This document shows, piece by piece, positions 17,671-28,221 of a DNA stretch of 64,000 nt. How positions within the stretch are numbered: the first letter of the stretch is position 1; each line of letters begins with the position of its first letter. The stretch is taken from positions 1,392,517 through 1,456,516 of the forward strand of contig CP015604.1 of the NCBI GenBank assembly GCA_002284875.1, in the 5' to 3' direction. The position numbers were made by a program, and so were the translations under genes. The notes beneath the pieces were generated by a model that was not told the origin of the DNA, ran no database searches, and saw nothing but the letters and a program-made list of their open reading frames with translations. This stretch comes from Actinobacteria bacterium IMCC26103 (GTDB taxonomy: Bacteria; Actinomycetota; Actinomycetes; Nanopelagicales; Nanopelagicaceae).

Positions 17671-18239
17671 CGGTTAGCTCCCGGTACCCACAACTGATCA
17701 CCGATCTTTTTATTTGCAACTCTGGCCAATACAAATAAGAGATCAGAACAACGGTTTAAATACTTTGCAGTTAAAGGATTTACGCCAGTTCCAAAGCCAT
17801 GAATAGCTGCCCAGGTGCGACGTTCGGCACGACGTACAACGGTACGCGCCACGTGTAAATGTGCCGCAGCAGGTGTTCCGGATGGCAATACAAATGAGCG
17901 TAACGGTTCTAGATCTGCGTTGTACTTATCGATCTGTTCTTCAAGATAAGTAACTTGGCTTTCAAGCACGCGCAGTGGTTCAAAGGCTGGTGCATCAATT
18001 ACTGGCGTACAAAGGTCAGCGCCCACATCAAAAAGATCATTTTGAATTCGGATAAGAAGCGCACGAATATCATCACTTAACTCATCGGTTGCGATAACAA
18101 CGCCAATAGTCGAATTGGCTTCATCGACAGTTGCATATGCCTCAAGGCGAGAATCGTTCTTTGAAGTACGGCTCATATCTCCCAGAGAAGTCGATCCGTC
18201 ATCGCCGGTCTTGGTGTAAATACGCGTTAAATTAACCAT
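17667..18239 (-). CDS. Cob(I)alamin adenosyltransferase, PduO type
   Basis: The 190-aa enzyme transfers the adenosyl group of ATP to reduced corrinoid, making adenosylcobalamin. The N-terminal ATP-binding signature IYTKTGDDGSTSLGD and the C-terminal ARTVVRRAERR helix are typical, and the length is full. In many actinobacteria this gene is divergent from murA and close to the atp operon, as here. A TAGGCT box 6 nt before the ATG marks a leaderless promoter. Confidence 0.93.
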   Translation of the reverse strand: MVNLTRIYTKTGDDGSTSLGDMSRTSKNDSRLEAYATVDEANSTIGVVIATDELSDDIRALLIRIQNDLFDVGADLCTPVIDAPAFEPLRVLESQVTYLEEQIDKYNADLEPLRSFVLPSGTPAAAHLHVARTVVRRAERRTWAAIHGFGTGVNPLTAKYLNRCSDLLFVLARVANKKIGDQLWVPGANR

Positions 18240-18267
18240 GGCCCTAGCCTATAAGTAGACTTGGCTT
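18240..18267. promoter_or_regulatory. Divergent leaderless promoter pair for adenosyltransferase and murA
   Basis: In 28 bp there is TAGGCT on the minus strand (18246-18251, 6 nt spacer) and TAGACT on the plus strand (18256-18261, 6 nt spacer). The two -10 boxes are 4 bp apart, so the open complexes would overlap. Confidence 0.6.
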
Positions 18268-19542
18268 ATGGCATCTTCGAGCACCGCAGGCAGCGATCGC
18301 TTCCGCATCGTCGGTGGCGCCAGCCTAAAGGGCGAAGTAACGGTTACCGGTGCGAAGAATTCGGTCCTAAAACTTATGGCCGCATCCCTACTTGCAGTTG
18401 GTAAAACCACAATTCGCAACGTGCCAGATATCGCGGATGTGGACATTATGTCGGACTTACTCACTCGCCTTGGATGCACTGTTGCTCACTCTGGTTCTGT
18501 AGTAACTATCGAAGTTCCAGAATCGCCACAACATCGTGCAGATTACGATCTGGTGCGCAAGATGCGTGCATCCATTAACGTACTGGGTCCACTTGTGGCC
18601 CGCACCGGTCACGCCGAAGTTGCGCTGCCGGGCGGTGATGCAATTGGTTCACGTGGTTTAGATTTTCACATTAATGGTCTCGAATCTTTGGGCGCTAACG
18701 CTCACGTTGAACATGGTTATGTAATTGCAGCAGCACCGAACGGGCTAACTGGTGCAGTAATTGATCTGGATTTCCCAAGCGTTGGCGCAACTGAAAATTT
18801 AATGACTGCAGCGGTATTAGCAAAAGGTGTCACAACAATCGAAAATGCTGCGCGCGAACCAGATTTAGTTGACCTGGGTGAGTTCCTTATTTCAATGGGT
18901 GCCAAGATCGAAGGTTTAGGTACTCCACTTATAAAGATCACCGGTGTTGCCAAGTTAAACCCAACCGATCACACCACAATCACCGATCGCATCATCGCCG
19001 GAACATGGGCATTTGCCGCTGCTATGACCCAAGGTGATATCACTATCCACGGTGGTCGCGCAGATCATATGGAAGTTATGTTAGAAAAACTTGCTCATGC
19101 TGGTGCCATCATTACTTCAACCCAAGATGGAATTCGCGTGCAGATGAACCACCGCCCACGTGCGACCGATGTTGCAACACTTCCCTACCCTGGGTTTGCC
19201 ACAGATTTATTGCCATTTATTATCGCAATGAATGCCGTTGCAGATGGACATTCCATGGTGACTGAAAATGTCTTTGAATCTCGTTTTATGTTTGTCAACG
19301 AGTTGGCTCGCTTAGGTGCAAAAGTTACAGTCGATGGCCATCACGCATCTATCAATGGCATTTCAAAACTCTCCGGCGCGCCAGTTGAAGCAACTGATAT
19401 TCGCGCTGGCGCAGGCCTTGTTCTAGCGGCTCTTGTCTCCGAAGGTGAAACCACAGTCGATGGTGCGTTCCATATCGACCGTGGCTATCCAAACTTTGCC
19501 GAAGATCTACGCACCCTCGGCGCCAACGTCACCCGAGAATAG
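18268..19542 (+). CDS. murA: UDP-N-acetylglucosamine 1-carboxyvinyltransferase
   Basis: The 424-aa enzyme transfers enolpyruvate from PEP to UDP-GlcNAc, the first committed step of peptidoglycan synthesis. The N-terminal [12 protein letters not shown] motif carries the substrate-binding Lys-Asn pair. The catalytic loop reads [11 protein letters not shown], so residue 124 is Asp where most MurA enzymes have the Cys that fosfomycin alkylates. The same Cys-to-Asp exchange is known in mycobacteria and chlamydiae and makes the enzyme insensitive to the drug. The gene ends at a large inverted repeat shared with the convergent atp operon. Confidence 0.96.
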   Translation: MASSSTAGSDRFRIVGGASLKGEVTVTGAKNSVLKLMAASLLAVGKTTIRNVPDIADVDIMSDLLTRLGCTVAHSGSVVTIEVPESPQHRADYDLVRKMRASINVLGPLVARTGHAEVALPGGDAIGSRGLDFHINGLESLGANAHVEHGYVIAAAPNGLTGAVIDLDFPSVGATENLMTAAVLAKGVTTIENAAREPDLVDLGEFLISMGAKIEGLGTPLIKITGVAKLNPTDHTTITDRIIAGTWAFAAAMTQGDITIHGGRADHMEVMLEKLAHAGAIITSTQDGIRVQMNHRPRATDVATLPYPGFATDLLPFIIAMNAVADGHSMVTENVFESRFMFVNELARLGAKVTVDGHHASINGISKLSGAPVEATDIRAGAGLVLAALVSEGETTVDGAFHIDRGYPNFAEDLRTLGANVTRE

Positions 19543-19548
19543 ATAATA

Positions 19549-19623
19549 AAAAATATAGATTTCTCAGCTCCAGAAACATGAAAAGCAACTACACGGTTTC
19601 TTCCACTGAAAATCTATATTTTT
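19549..19623. terminator. Bidirectional nested inverted repeat between murA and atpC
   Basis: Perfect 14-bp outer arms (19549-19562 and 19610-19623, AAAAATATAGATTT) enclose 47 nt that contain a second, weaker pair (GAAAC at 19573-19577 with GTTTC at 19596-19600). The outer arms give A/T runs in both directions, as expected for a terminator shared by convergent genes, but the loop is unusually large. Confidence 0.6.
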
Positions 19624-19634
19624 ATGAGGTAAGA

Positions 19635-19886
19635 CTAGTTAACTGACTCCGTCAAAATTGAGACGCGATTGTTGGAGACAGATAAGAAGCCGCCTTGCAC
19701 GTTAAATTCTTTTGTTGTGCCATCGACGCCTTTGATGCTTACGGCACCGTCGACTAGTACGCCAAAGAGCGGTGTGTGACCTGGGAGAATTCCCAGATCA
19801 CCATCTGTTGTGCGAGCAGAAACCATCACTGCTTGCCCAGACCACACTTGTTGTGTTGGCGAAACTAGTTCGACGTTAAGAGCCAT
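19635..19886 (-). CDS. atpC: ATP synthase epsilon subunit, short form
   Basis: The 83-aa protein is the beta-sandwich domain of the F1 epsilon subunit, with DGDLGILPGHTPL and GGFLSVSNNRVSIL. It ends right after this domain and lacks the C-terminal two-helix hairpin, which in E. coli and Bacillus inhibits ATP hydrolysis; usual lengths are 120-140 aa. The stop is not followed by a continuing frame, so this is a natural short form and not a frameshift. It is the last gene of the atp operon. Confidence 0.93.
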   Translation of the reverse strand: MALNVELVSPTQQVWSGQAVMVSARTTDGDLGILPGHTPLFGVLVDGAVSIKGVDGTTKEFNVQGGFLSVSNNRVSILTESVN

Positions 19887-19890
19887 GTTT

Positions 19891-22223
<2,333 letters not shown>

Positions 22224-22226
22224 GAG

Positions 22227-23867
22227 TTACTTCTTCACCGCCGGTGGGACGTGCTTGGTGATTGCTTCAGAGCCTTCTGATTCAAGAGCTTCTGCAGCGG
22301 CATCGTTGACGGCAGCTACAACAGATGAGGTAAAGCGCTGCTTAAATGCGGCAACTGCTTCTTCCATCTTGGAAACTGTGTCATCTTCGAGCAGCTTGGT
22401 CTCTGAGATAACTGTAAAGATCTCTTTACGTTCGCGGCCAATGAAATCTAGAAGTTCAGATTCAAAGCGACGAATATCGGCAACTGCAACATCATCTAAG
22501 GCACCTGATGTACCGGCCCAGATTGAAACAATCTGACGCTCGAGTGAATAAGGTGAGTACTGACCCTGCTTTAGCAGTTCAACCATACGTGCACCGCGCT
22601 CGAGTTGAGCCTTTGATGCCGCATCAAGGTCAGAACCGAAGGCAGCAAATGCCTCGAGTTCACGGAACTGAGCAAGGTCAAGACGCAAACGTCCGGCAAT
22701 CTTCTTCATCGCCTTTGTCTGTGCTGAACCACCCACGCGAGAAACCGAAACACCTACGTTAATGGCTGGACGAACGCCAGCGTTAAAGAGATCAGTTTCC
22801 AAGAAGCATTGACCATCGGTAATCGAAATTACGTTGGTAGGAATAAATGCAGAAACGTCATTTCCCTTTGTTTCAATGATTGGCAGACCAGTCATTGAAC
22901 CGCCACCGAGTTCATCAGATAGCTTTGCGCAACGTTCTAGCAAACGTGAGTGCAAGTAGAAAACATCGCCTGGGTATGCTTCGCGACCTGGTGGACGGCG
23001 AAGTAGAAGTGAGACTGAACGGTAAGCCTCTGCTTGCTTGGAGAGATCATCAAAGACGATTAGTACGTGCTCGCCGTTGTACATCCAGTGCTGGCCAATT
23101 GCAGAACCAGTATATGGAGCCAAGTATTTAAAGCCCGCTGGATCTGATGCAGGAGATGCAACGATAGTTGTGTACTCCATTGCGCCAGCTTCTTCGAGCG
23201 CGCCTCTAACAGATGCGATCGTTGAACCTTTCTGGCCAATAGCAACATAAATACATTTAACTTGCTTCTTTGGATCTCCAGTCAACCAGTTTTCACGCTG
23301 ATTGATGATGGTATCTACTGCAACTGCAGTCTTACCTGTCTGGCGGTCACCAATGATCAACTGACGCTGTCCGCGACCGATCGCTGTCATCGCATCAATT
23401 GCTTTGATTCCTGTTGCAAGTGGTTCCTTAACTGGTTGGCGCTGAACTACAGAGGGAGCCTGTAATTCAAGGGCGCGACGCGCATCTGCTTTGATCTCGC
23501 CTTTGCCATCAATTGGACGACCGAGTGGATCAACAACGCGACCTAAGAAGCCATTGCCGACTGGAACCGAAAGAATTTCACCAGTACCGCGCACTGATGT
23601 TCCTTCTTCAATTCCGGCGTAACTACCGAGAATAACCACACCGATTTCGCGCACATCAAGGTTAAGTGCCAGACCGAGCGTTCCGTTCTCGAACTGTAAA
23701 AGTTCGTTGGCCATTGTTGATGGGAGTCCTTCAACGCGAGCAATACCGTCGCCTGCTTGGCTTACGGTACCTACCTCATCGCGTGAAGCAGTTCCTGGAT
23801 CGTATGACTTAACAAATTTCGCTAAGGCATCTCTGATCTCTTCGGGCCGGATTGTAAGTTCCGCCAT
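22227..23867 (-). CDS. atpA: ATP synthase F1 alpha subunit
   Basis: The 546-aa non-catalytic nucleotide-binding subunit has the P-loop GDRQTGKT and the conserved [20 protein letters not shown] segment (here [16 protein letters not shown]). The start has a strong ribosome site, GGGAG, 8 nt upstream. The extended C-terminus (about residues 510-546) resembles the longer actinobacterial alpha subunits; in mycobacteria such an extension suppresses ATP hydrolysis. That could matter because epsilon is short here. Confidence 0.97.
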   Translation of the reverse strand: MAELTIRPEEIRDALAKFVKSYDPGTASRDEVGTVSQAGDGIARVEGLPSTMANELLQFENGTLGLALNLDVREIGVVILGSYAGIEEGTSVRGTGEILSVPVGNGFLGRVVDPLGRPIDGKGEIKADARRALELQAPSVVQRQPVKEPLATGIKAIDAMTAIGRGQRQLIIGDRQTGKTAVAVDTIINQRENWLTGDPKKQVKCIYVAIGQKGSTIASVRGALEEAGAMEYTTIVASPASDPAGFKYLAPYTGSAIGQHWMYNGEHVLIVFDDLSKQAEAYRSVSLLLRRPPGREAYPGDVFYLHSRLLERCAKLSDELGGGSMTGLPIIETKGNDVSAFIPTNVISITDGQCFLETDLFNAGVRPAINVGVSVSRVGGSAQTKAMKKIAGRLRLDLAQFRELEAFAAFGSDLDAASKAQLERGARMVELLKQGQYSPYSLERQIVSIWAGTSGALDDVAVADIRRFESELLDFIGRERKEIFTVISETKLLEDDTVSKMEEAVAAFKQRFTSSVVAAVNDAAAEALESEGSEAITKHVPPAVKK

Positions 23868-23918
23868 TTTTTTCTCCCTTATCCTTTTATCTCTTGTAAA
23901 TCTTCTATTTCGGTAAAA

Positions 23919-24758
23919 CTAAGCGTTCTTTCCAGCAAGCAGACGGTCTGCTTGGGATATACGTGTAAGTAAAGTTCCATCAATTAACTCATCTGCGACT
24001 CGAATAGACATTCCGCCTACGACTTCTTGCTTAACGCTGGCATTGACTTTGATTTCACGACCAAAGGTTTTGGTAAGTGACTTGGCAAGCCTGCTGATTT
24101 GTTCGGCGCTAAGAGCAGTTGCAGAAACTACGTGGGCGATCTGGCGATCTTTGATTTGCGCGATTGCAGCAGCAAAATCGTTAAGACCGGCTTCTACATT
24201 TCGGCCGCGTGGATGATCTACAAGATAAGAGGTCAGATCAAGCGTTGCTTGAGTTACCTTCCCTGACAGGAGAGAGGTGAGTAATTCACTCTTAGGTGCA
24301 GCTACGACGTTACGTACCGCAAAAAACGCTCTTAACTCTGGGCTCTTTGCAATGGTTTCAGAGACTGCAAAAATTTCAGATTCTAGATCAGCTAAAGATC
24401 CGCTCTTTTCGGCACTTGCTACCAAGGCTTGGACGCCTAGGAATTCCAGCACATTTCCAAAATCTCTTGGTGATGACCAGCGCAAACCAGCCATCTTAGA
24501 AAATATCTCTAGAGCTTGTGCAGAACCAAGGCCCTTAAAAATATCCTTGCCTAAAGTGGACTTAGCTGACTCATCACGAGCGTAATCGGTGAGTGCACGT
24601 CGCACCGCGCTGGAGGAATCTAAGACCTTAACCATTGCGAAAAGGTCAGCCGAAATCTTTGCCGCAGTAGCAGCATCTACTGCGGAGATTAATTTCTCCA
24701 AAGCAGAACGCGTTACGGCAAGTGATTGACGGCTTGCGCCCTTTAACAATAGTGACAT
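23919..24758 (-). CDS. atpH: ATP synthase delta subunit
   Basis: The 279-aa peripheral-stalk subunit joins F1 alpha to the b subunits. It is longer than the 170-180 aa of most bacteria but matches the actinobacterial form, in which an extra helical segment is present in the first third. The C-terminal SVKQEVVGGMSIRVADELIDG motif is conserved. Unlike mycobacteria, it is not fused to a second b subunit. It overlaps no neighbour: atpF ends 2 nt before its start. Confidence 0.93.
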   Translation of the reverse strand: MSLLLKGASRQSLAVTRSALEKLISAVDAATAAKISADLFAMVKVLDSSSAVRRALTDYARDESAKSTLGKDIFKGLGSAQALEIFSKMAGLRWSSPRDFGNVLEFLGVQALVASAEKSGSLADLESEIFAVSETIAKSPELRAFFAVRNVVAAPKSELLTSLLSGKVTQATLDLTSYLVDHPRGRNVEAGLNDFAAAIAQIKDRQIAHVVSATALSAEQISRLAKSLTKTFGREIKVNASVKQEVVGGMSIRVADELIDGTLLTRISQADRLLAGKNA

Positions 24759-24760
24759 GG

Positions 24761-25297
24761 TTACTTAGCCTTCTCCATATCTTCAAGGAATCTTTCGACT
24801 ACTCGAGATTGGCGGGCCTGATCATCTAAGGCTTCTCCAACAATCTTGGATGCAAGATCTGTAGCAATTGCACCAACCTGAGTGATGAGAGCGTTATATG
24901 CCTGTTGACGTTCGGCATCGATAGATGCGCGGGCCGCCGCAGTAATACGTGAGGCTTCCTCTTGGGCGCTGGTACGCATCTGCTCAAGAATTGCTGCACC
25001 TTCAACACGTGCTTCATCGCGCAATTTTGCTGCTTCTCCACGAGCATCAGCTAGTTGTGCTTGATACATTGTTAAAGCTTGGGAAGCTTCGCGCTGTGCA
25101 ATTTCTGCACGCTCTAAGCCACCTTGAATTGCCTCGGTGCGATCTTTATACGCCTTCTCAAATTTTGGTACCGCGCGTGTGCGAAGTAAGAAGAAAAGAA
25201 TTCCGAATGCGATAAAGCCAACAATGATTTCCGCAGGCTTTGGGACAACCGGGCTTGCGCCTTCTCCCGCAGAGAGAAATTCAAATCGACTAATCAT
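24761..25297 (-). CDS. atpF: ATP synthase Fo b subunit
   Basis: The 178-aa protein has one transmembrane helix (about residues 22-42) and a long charged helix (QLADARGEAAKLRDEARVEG) that forms the peripheral stalk. An AGGAG ribosome site lies 7 nt before the ATG. It sits between atpE and atpH as in other actinobacteria. Confidence 0.95.
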   Translation of the reverse strand: MISRFEFLSAGEGASPVVPKPAEIIVGFIAFGILFFLLRTRAVPKFEKAYKDRTEAIQGGLERAEIAQREASQALTMYQAQLADARGEAAKLRDEARVEGAAILEQMRTSAQEEASRITAAARASIDAERQQAYNALITQVGAIATDLASKIVGEALDDQARQSRVVERFLEDMEKAK

Positions 25298-25325
25298 CTT
25301 TAACTCCTAGTTTCTTAAACTGTTC

Positions 25326-25532
25326 TTACTTCAAGACGAATGCGAGAACTAGACCAAAGAGAGCCAAAGCTTCAGCGAGGGCGAATCCAAGGAATGCGAT
25401 TGGCTGCAGAATGCTACGAGCCTCTGGTTGGCGTGCTACGCCGTTGATGTAAGCAGCGAAAATTAATCCGGTTGCAGTACCTGGACCGATAGTCGAAAGA
25501 CCAAAGCCCACGATTGCGAGAGTACCTGTCAT
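25326..25532 (-). CDS. atpE: ATP synthase Fo c subunit
   Basis: The 68-aa hairpin of two membrane helices forms the rotor ring. The loop is ARQPEA and the proton-binding acid is Glu54 in [12 protein letters not shown]. The first helix lacks the Gln and the second helix lacks the Ser/Thr that mark sodium-binding c subunits, so proton use is inferred. It has a good ribosome site (GAAAGG). Bedaquiline-type drugs target this subunit in mycobacteria, but sensitivity here cannot be predicted. Confidence 0.97.
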   Translation of the reverse strand: MTGTLAIVGFGLSTIGPGTATGLIFAAYINGVARQPEARSILQPIAFLGFALAEALALFGLVLAFVLK

Positions 25533-25581
25533 TTCTCTTTCCTTTCAAATCTTGACCAAACGGGCGTTTGGCCAAACCTAT

Positions 25582-26364
25582 TTAGTGCTCGTCTGCGAGC
25601 GCTCCTGCGATATATAAAGCGGTCAAAAGTGTAAATATGTAAGCCTGCAGGCACTGGATACCGAGTTCGAAGAAGCTCAGACCGATTGCAAGTCCAAAGG
25701 AGAAGATGCTTAAGAATTTGAGCAAAATACCGCTCATTAGCAAGTACTCGCCACCTAAAGTGAAGACCAGAAGAAGTAAGTGGCCGGCAAACATATTTGC
25801 GAATAAACGCATAGAAAGAGTTAGCGGACGTGTAACTAAGTAAGTCAAGAGTTCTACGGGAGTAAGAATCAAGTAGACCGGCTTTGGAATGCCTGGCATG
25901 AAGCAAATATCTTTTAGGTACTTACCTAGCCCATGCTTTTTAATCGCAACATAGTGGTAGCAAATATATGAAAATATCGTCACGCCAACTGGAAATCCAA
26001 TATGAGACATCGTTGGAAATTGCAGAAGTGGAATCACGCCAAAGACGTTATTGACCAAGATAAAGACAAAGAGAGAGAAGAGAAAAGGCACAAAGCGCAT
26101 GAACTCAGGGCCAATGACATCTCGGCCAAGCTCGTTGCGGATGAATGTGTAGACAGATTCGCCGGCATACTGGAGCTTTGAAGGAACGATCGCCGCCTTG
26201 CGAGAAGAGGCGATAAAGAATGATGCGGCGATGATTACTGAGAGAAAAACCATCAAAACGGGCTTGGTAAATAAAATGCTATTGCCAAAAATCGGCGGGA
26301 AATCAAAATCTGCACTACTTGGGGGGATAAAACCGTTGCCGGCTTCCCGCAACAAAGTGTGCAT
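25582..26364 (-). CDS. atpB: ATP synthase Fo a subunit
   Basis: I use the ATG at 26364 (260 aa), because GGAG lies 6 nt upstream; an in-frame TTG one codon earlier is unlikely. The protein has five or six membrane helices and the essential Arg in RLFANMFAGH, which faces the c-ring Glu. It forms the two proton half-channels. The order a-c-b-delta-alpha-gamma-beta-epsilon is canonical. Confidence 0.96.
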   Translation of the reverse strand: MHTLLREAGNGFIPPSSADFDFPPIFGNSILFTKPVLMVFLSVIIAASFFIASSRKAAIVPSKLQYAGESVYTFIRNELGRDVIGPEFMRFVPFLFSLFVFILVNNVFGVIPLLQFPTMSHIGFPVGVTIFSYICYHYVAIKKHGLGKYLKDICFMPGIPKPVYLILTPVELLTYLVTRPLTLSMRLFANMFAGHLLLLVFTLGGEYLLMSGILLKFLSIFSFGLAIGLSFFELGIQCLQAYIFTLLTALYIAGALADEH

Positions 26365-26471
26365 CAATTACTCCTTTAAGAATCAGGGGTTTGTGACCCT
26401 TGGGGGTAGGGCACCTGGCATAACCTATAGCCTCAGCCACGCAACCTGCAAAACGGGCAAATTTACTGGAT

Positions 26472-26660
26472 TTACTGCTTGATAAAACGTAGCCAAATTA
26501 GCCAAAAACTAGAACCTATACCCATGACCAATCCCACAATTAATAGGTATCCAGTTCCAAGAAAATGATCGGCGATAGCGCCGGCTCCGCCCCAGAAAAC
26601 TAAACCTGAGATTAGATAGGCAATTATCGACCAGAAAGCTGCTTCATCGTTTACTGCCAT
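26472..26660 (-). CDS. AtpZ/AtpI-like small membrane protein
   Basis: The 62-aa protein has two transmembrane helices (about residues 10-32 and 38-58) and a GAGAIADHFLGTGYLLIVG loop, as in the AtpZ/AtpI family found upstream of atp operons. These proteins help c-ring assembly or cation uptake. I choose the ATG at 26660, 8-9 nt after AAAAGGG; the ATG two codons earlier would be only 2 nt from it. An unusual repeated-ATG leader precedes the gene. Confidence 0.75.
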   Translation of the reverse strand: MAVNDEAAFWSIIAYLISGLVFWGGAGAIADHFLGTGYLLIVGLVMGIGSSFWLIWLRFIKQ

Positions 26661-26662
26661 AT

Positions 26663-26704
26663 TCATTCCCTTTTATTCATATTATTATTCATATTATTAT
26701 TCAT
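26663..26704 (-). other. Putative 13-codon leader ORF made of repeats
   Basis: A minus-strand frame from ATG 26704 to TGA 26663 encodes MNNNMNNNMNKRE. It has three in-frame ATGs, one per 12-bp repeat, contains the ribosome site of the AtpZ-like gene, and its stop overlaps the first ATG of that gene (ATGA). Such an ORF could couple or limit translation. It could also be a simple by-product of the repeat. Confidence 0.35.
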
Positions 26705-26708
26705 ATTA
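26673..26708. repeat. Three tandem copies of a 12-bp unit
   Basis: TTATTCATATTA is repeated three times without mismatch at 26673-26684, 26685-26696 and 26697-26708. It fills most of the gap between the AtpI-like and AtpZ-like genes. The unit length is a multiple of three and is AT-only apart from one C. Confidence 0.9.
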
Positions 26709-27125
26709 TTAAGAACCTTCTCCAGGCAATGGTAGGTGCAGTCTTAGTTTAAGGAAAGCCCGTATCTCCCCCGCCAGCCAGGCAAATGTGATCAGAATCG
26801 CAACTATTCCAAAAGTTGTTCTATCTAACCTATCTTCTGGAACTGCATTTACGACAACCAGTAAGAATGCGCCCAATATAACTAGCTTTGCAAAATAGGA
26901 GACCAAAACCAACGCCATGGTTGTAAGCGGATCTAATTTTCGCGAATACTTTGAGATTGCTAAATGTATGCAGAAGAAAATTAGTACTACAAATTCAGCG
27001 AGTATCCCTCCCAGAAGAGCTGATGTGCCACGCCAAATTACAAAGCCGGCAGTTGCTAAAACACCAATAATTGAAGCAGGTGCAATCGCACCTTTCCATA
27101 ATTCAAATTCTGGGGATGAGCTCAT
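26709..27125 (-). CDS. AtpI-like ATP synthase accessory protein
   Basis: The 138-aa protein has four predicted membrane helices, and its position directly upstream of the atp genes and overlapping wecA by 4 nt matches actinobacterial atpI. Sequence features are weak (GVLATAGFVIWRGTSALLG, WLAGEIRAFLKLR). AtpI proteins assist assembly of the c ring. The assignment rests mainly on position and topology. Confidence 0.7.
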   Translation of the reverse strand: MSSSPEFELWKGAIAPASIIGVLATAGFVIWRGTSALLGGILAEFVVLIFFCIHLAISKYSRKLDPLTTMALVLVSYFAKLVILGAFLLVVVNAVPEDRLDRTTFGIVAILITFAWLAGEIRAFLKLRLHLPLPGEGS

Positions 27126-28198
27126 GCTTTTACTTTACCCTTACTACTAACTAAATATGAAGTCGCAGCTAGGGCTAGAGCAACTACGCCTGCAATCCAG
27201 AGCGGAGCAAAAGCCGATATCGTCACCGGAAATGCGATAGTGGCAGTCCATAGATACATAATTCCAGCGGTGCGAATCTGCGTATTGCCAGCGCGCATTA
27301 TTCGATGATGTAAATGTTCTTTATCTGACGCGAAAGGTGATTTACCGGCGCGGACTCGGCGAAAGATCGCCAGCGTTAAATCCGCTAACGGAATTGCAAG
27401 AACAGCAAATGGCAATAGCAACGGCAAGAGCGCAGGGCCTAACTTTTCTTCACTGATTGCATTGGGATCAACCTGGCCAGTTAAGGTAATTGATGAGGCA
27501 GCCAGCATTAAACCTAAGAACATCGAACCGGAATCACCCATAAATATTCGAGCAGGGTGTGAGTTATGGGGCAAGAAACCTAAACAAACTCCAATTGTTA
27601 CTGCCGTGATTAGCGATGGCGCACCCGCACGATTAAAGCCATAAACAACTGCTAAAAGGTAAGCAAATGCAAAGAAAGCAGCCCCTGAAATGGCCACAAT
27701 TCCAGCGGCTAAACCATCTAACCCATCAATAAAGTTAACTGCATTTATCGTCACTAGAACAACTAAAACGGTAAGTAGCTGTCCAACGCTTGGTGGCAGC
27801 ATCGTCACGCCATTTATAGGAAGCCATAAAACTTGAATTCCATAAAGCAATAAGATGCCCGCAGCTAACGCTTGCCCCGCTAACTTGGTTATCGCATCTA
27901 GCTCAAATTTATCATCGGCCATTCCAAGTAGGACTAGGAAAGTGCCTGCTAAGAAAATTCCCTGCGCATCATGTCCAAAAGATTTTCCAACCAGAGAAAG
28001 ATTGCCGGCGATTAAGAAGGTAGCTGACATCGCTAGCCACATGGCAAGTCCACCCCAGCGTGGAGTTGGAATTACATGGATATCGCGTTTACGGATCTGA
28101 GCTATGACTCCAAAATGAAGTGCCCATCGACGGACAAATGGTGTGATGATGTAACAGAGCGCTGCTGCTAGTAGCAGAGTTACTAGGTACTCGCGCAT
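27122..28198 (-). CDS. wecA: Undecaprenyl-phosphate GlcNAc-1-phosphate transferase family
   Basis: The 358-aa polytopic enzyme belongs to the MraY/WecA family and attaches a sugar-1-phosphate to a lipid carrier to start cell-wall polymer synthesis. Visible motifs are DDKFELDAITKLAGQ, NAVNFIDGLDGLAAG, ARIFMGDSGSMFLG and the His-rich loop KEHLHHRIMRAG. In actinobacteria the gene lies just upstream of atp genes and makes the GlcNAc-P-P-polyprenol of the arabinogalactan linker or a related polymer. The exact sugar is not shown by the sequence. Confidence 0.88.
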   Translation of the reverse strand: MREYLVTLLLAAALCYIITPFVRRWALHFGVIAQIRKRDIHVIPTPRWGGLAMWLAMSATFLIAGNLSLVGKSFGHDAQGIFLAGTFLVLLGMADDKFELDAITKLAGQALAAGILLLYGIQVLWLPINGVTMLPPSVGQLLTVLVVLVTINAVNFIDGLDGLAAGIVAISGAAFFAFAYLLAVVYGFNRAGAPSLITAVTIGVCLGFLPHNSHPARIFMGDSGSMFLGLMLAASSITLTGQVDPNAISEEKLGPALLPLLLPFAVLAIPLADLTLAIFRRVRAGKSPFASDKEHLHHRIMRAGNTQIRTAGIMYLWTATIAFPVTISAFAPLWIAGVVALALAATSYLVSSKGKVKA

Positions 28199-28221
28199 TC
28201 AATAACTTCCTAGGATTTTGT

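Noticed and set aside
19635..19886. AtpC as a frameshifted full-length gene
   Set aside because: The sequence after the stop has no helical-hairpin coding potential in any frame and enters an AT-rich inverted repeat.
26673..26708. Possible CRISPR-like repeat array
   Set aside because: The 12-bp units are directly adjacent with no spacers and no cas genes are present.
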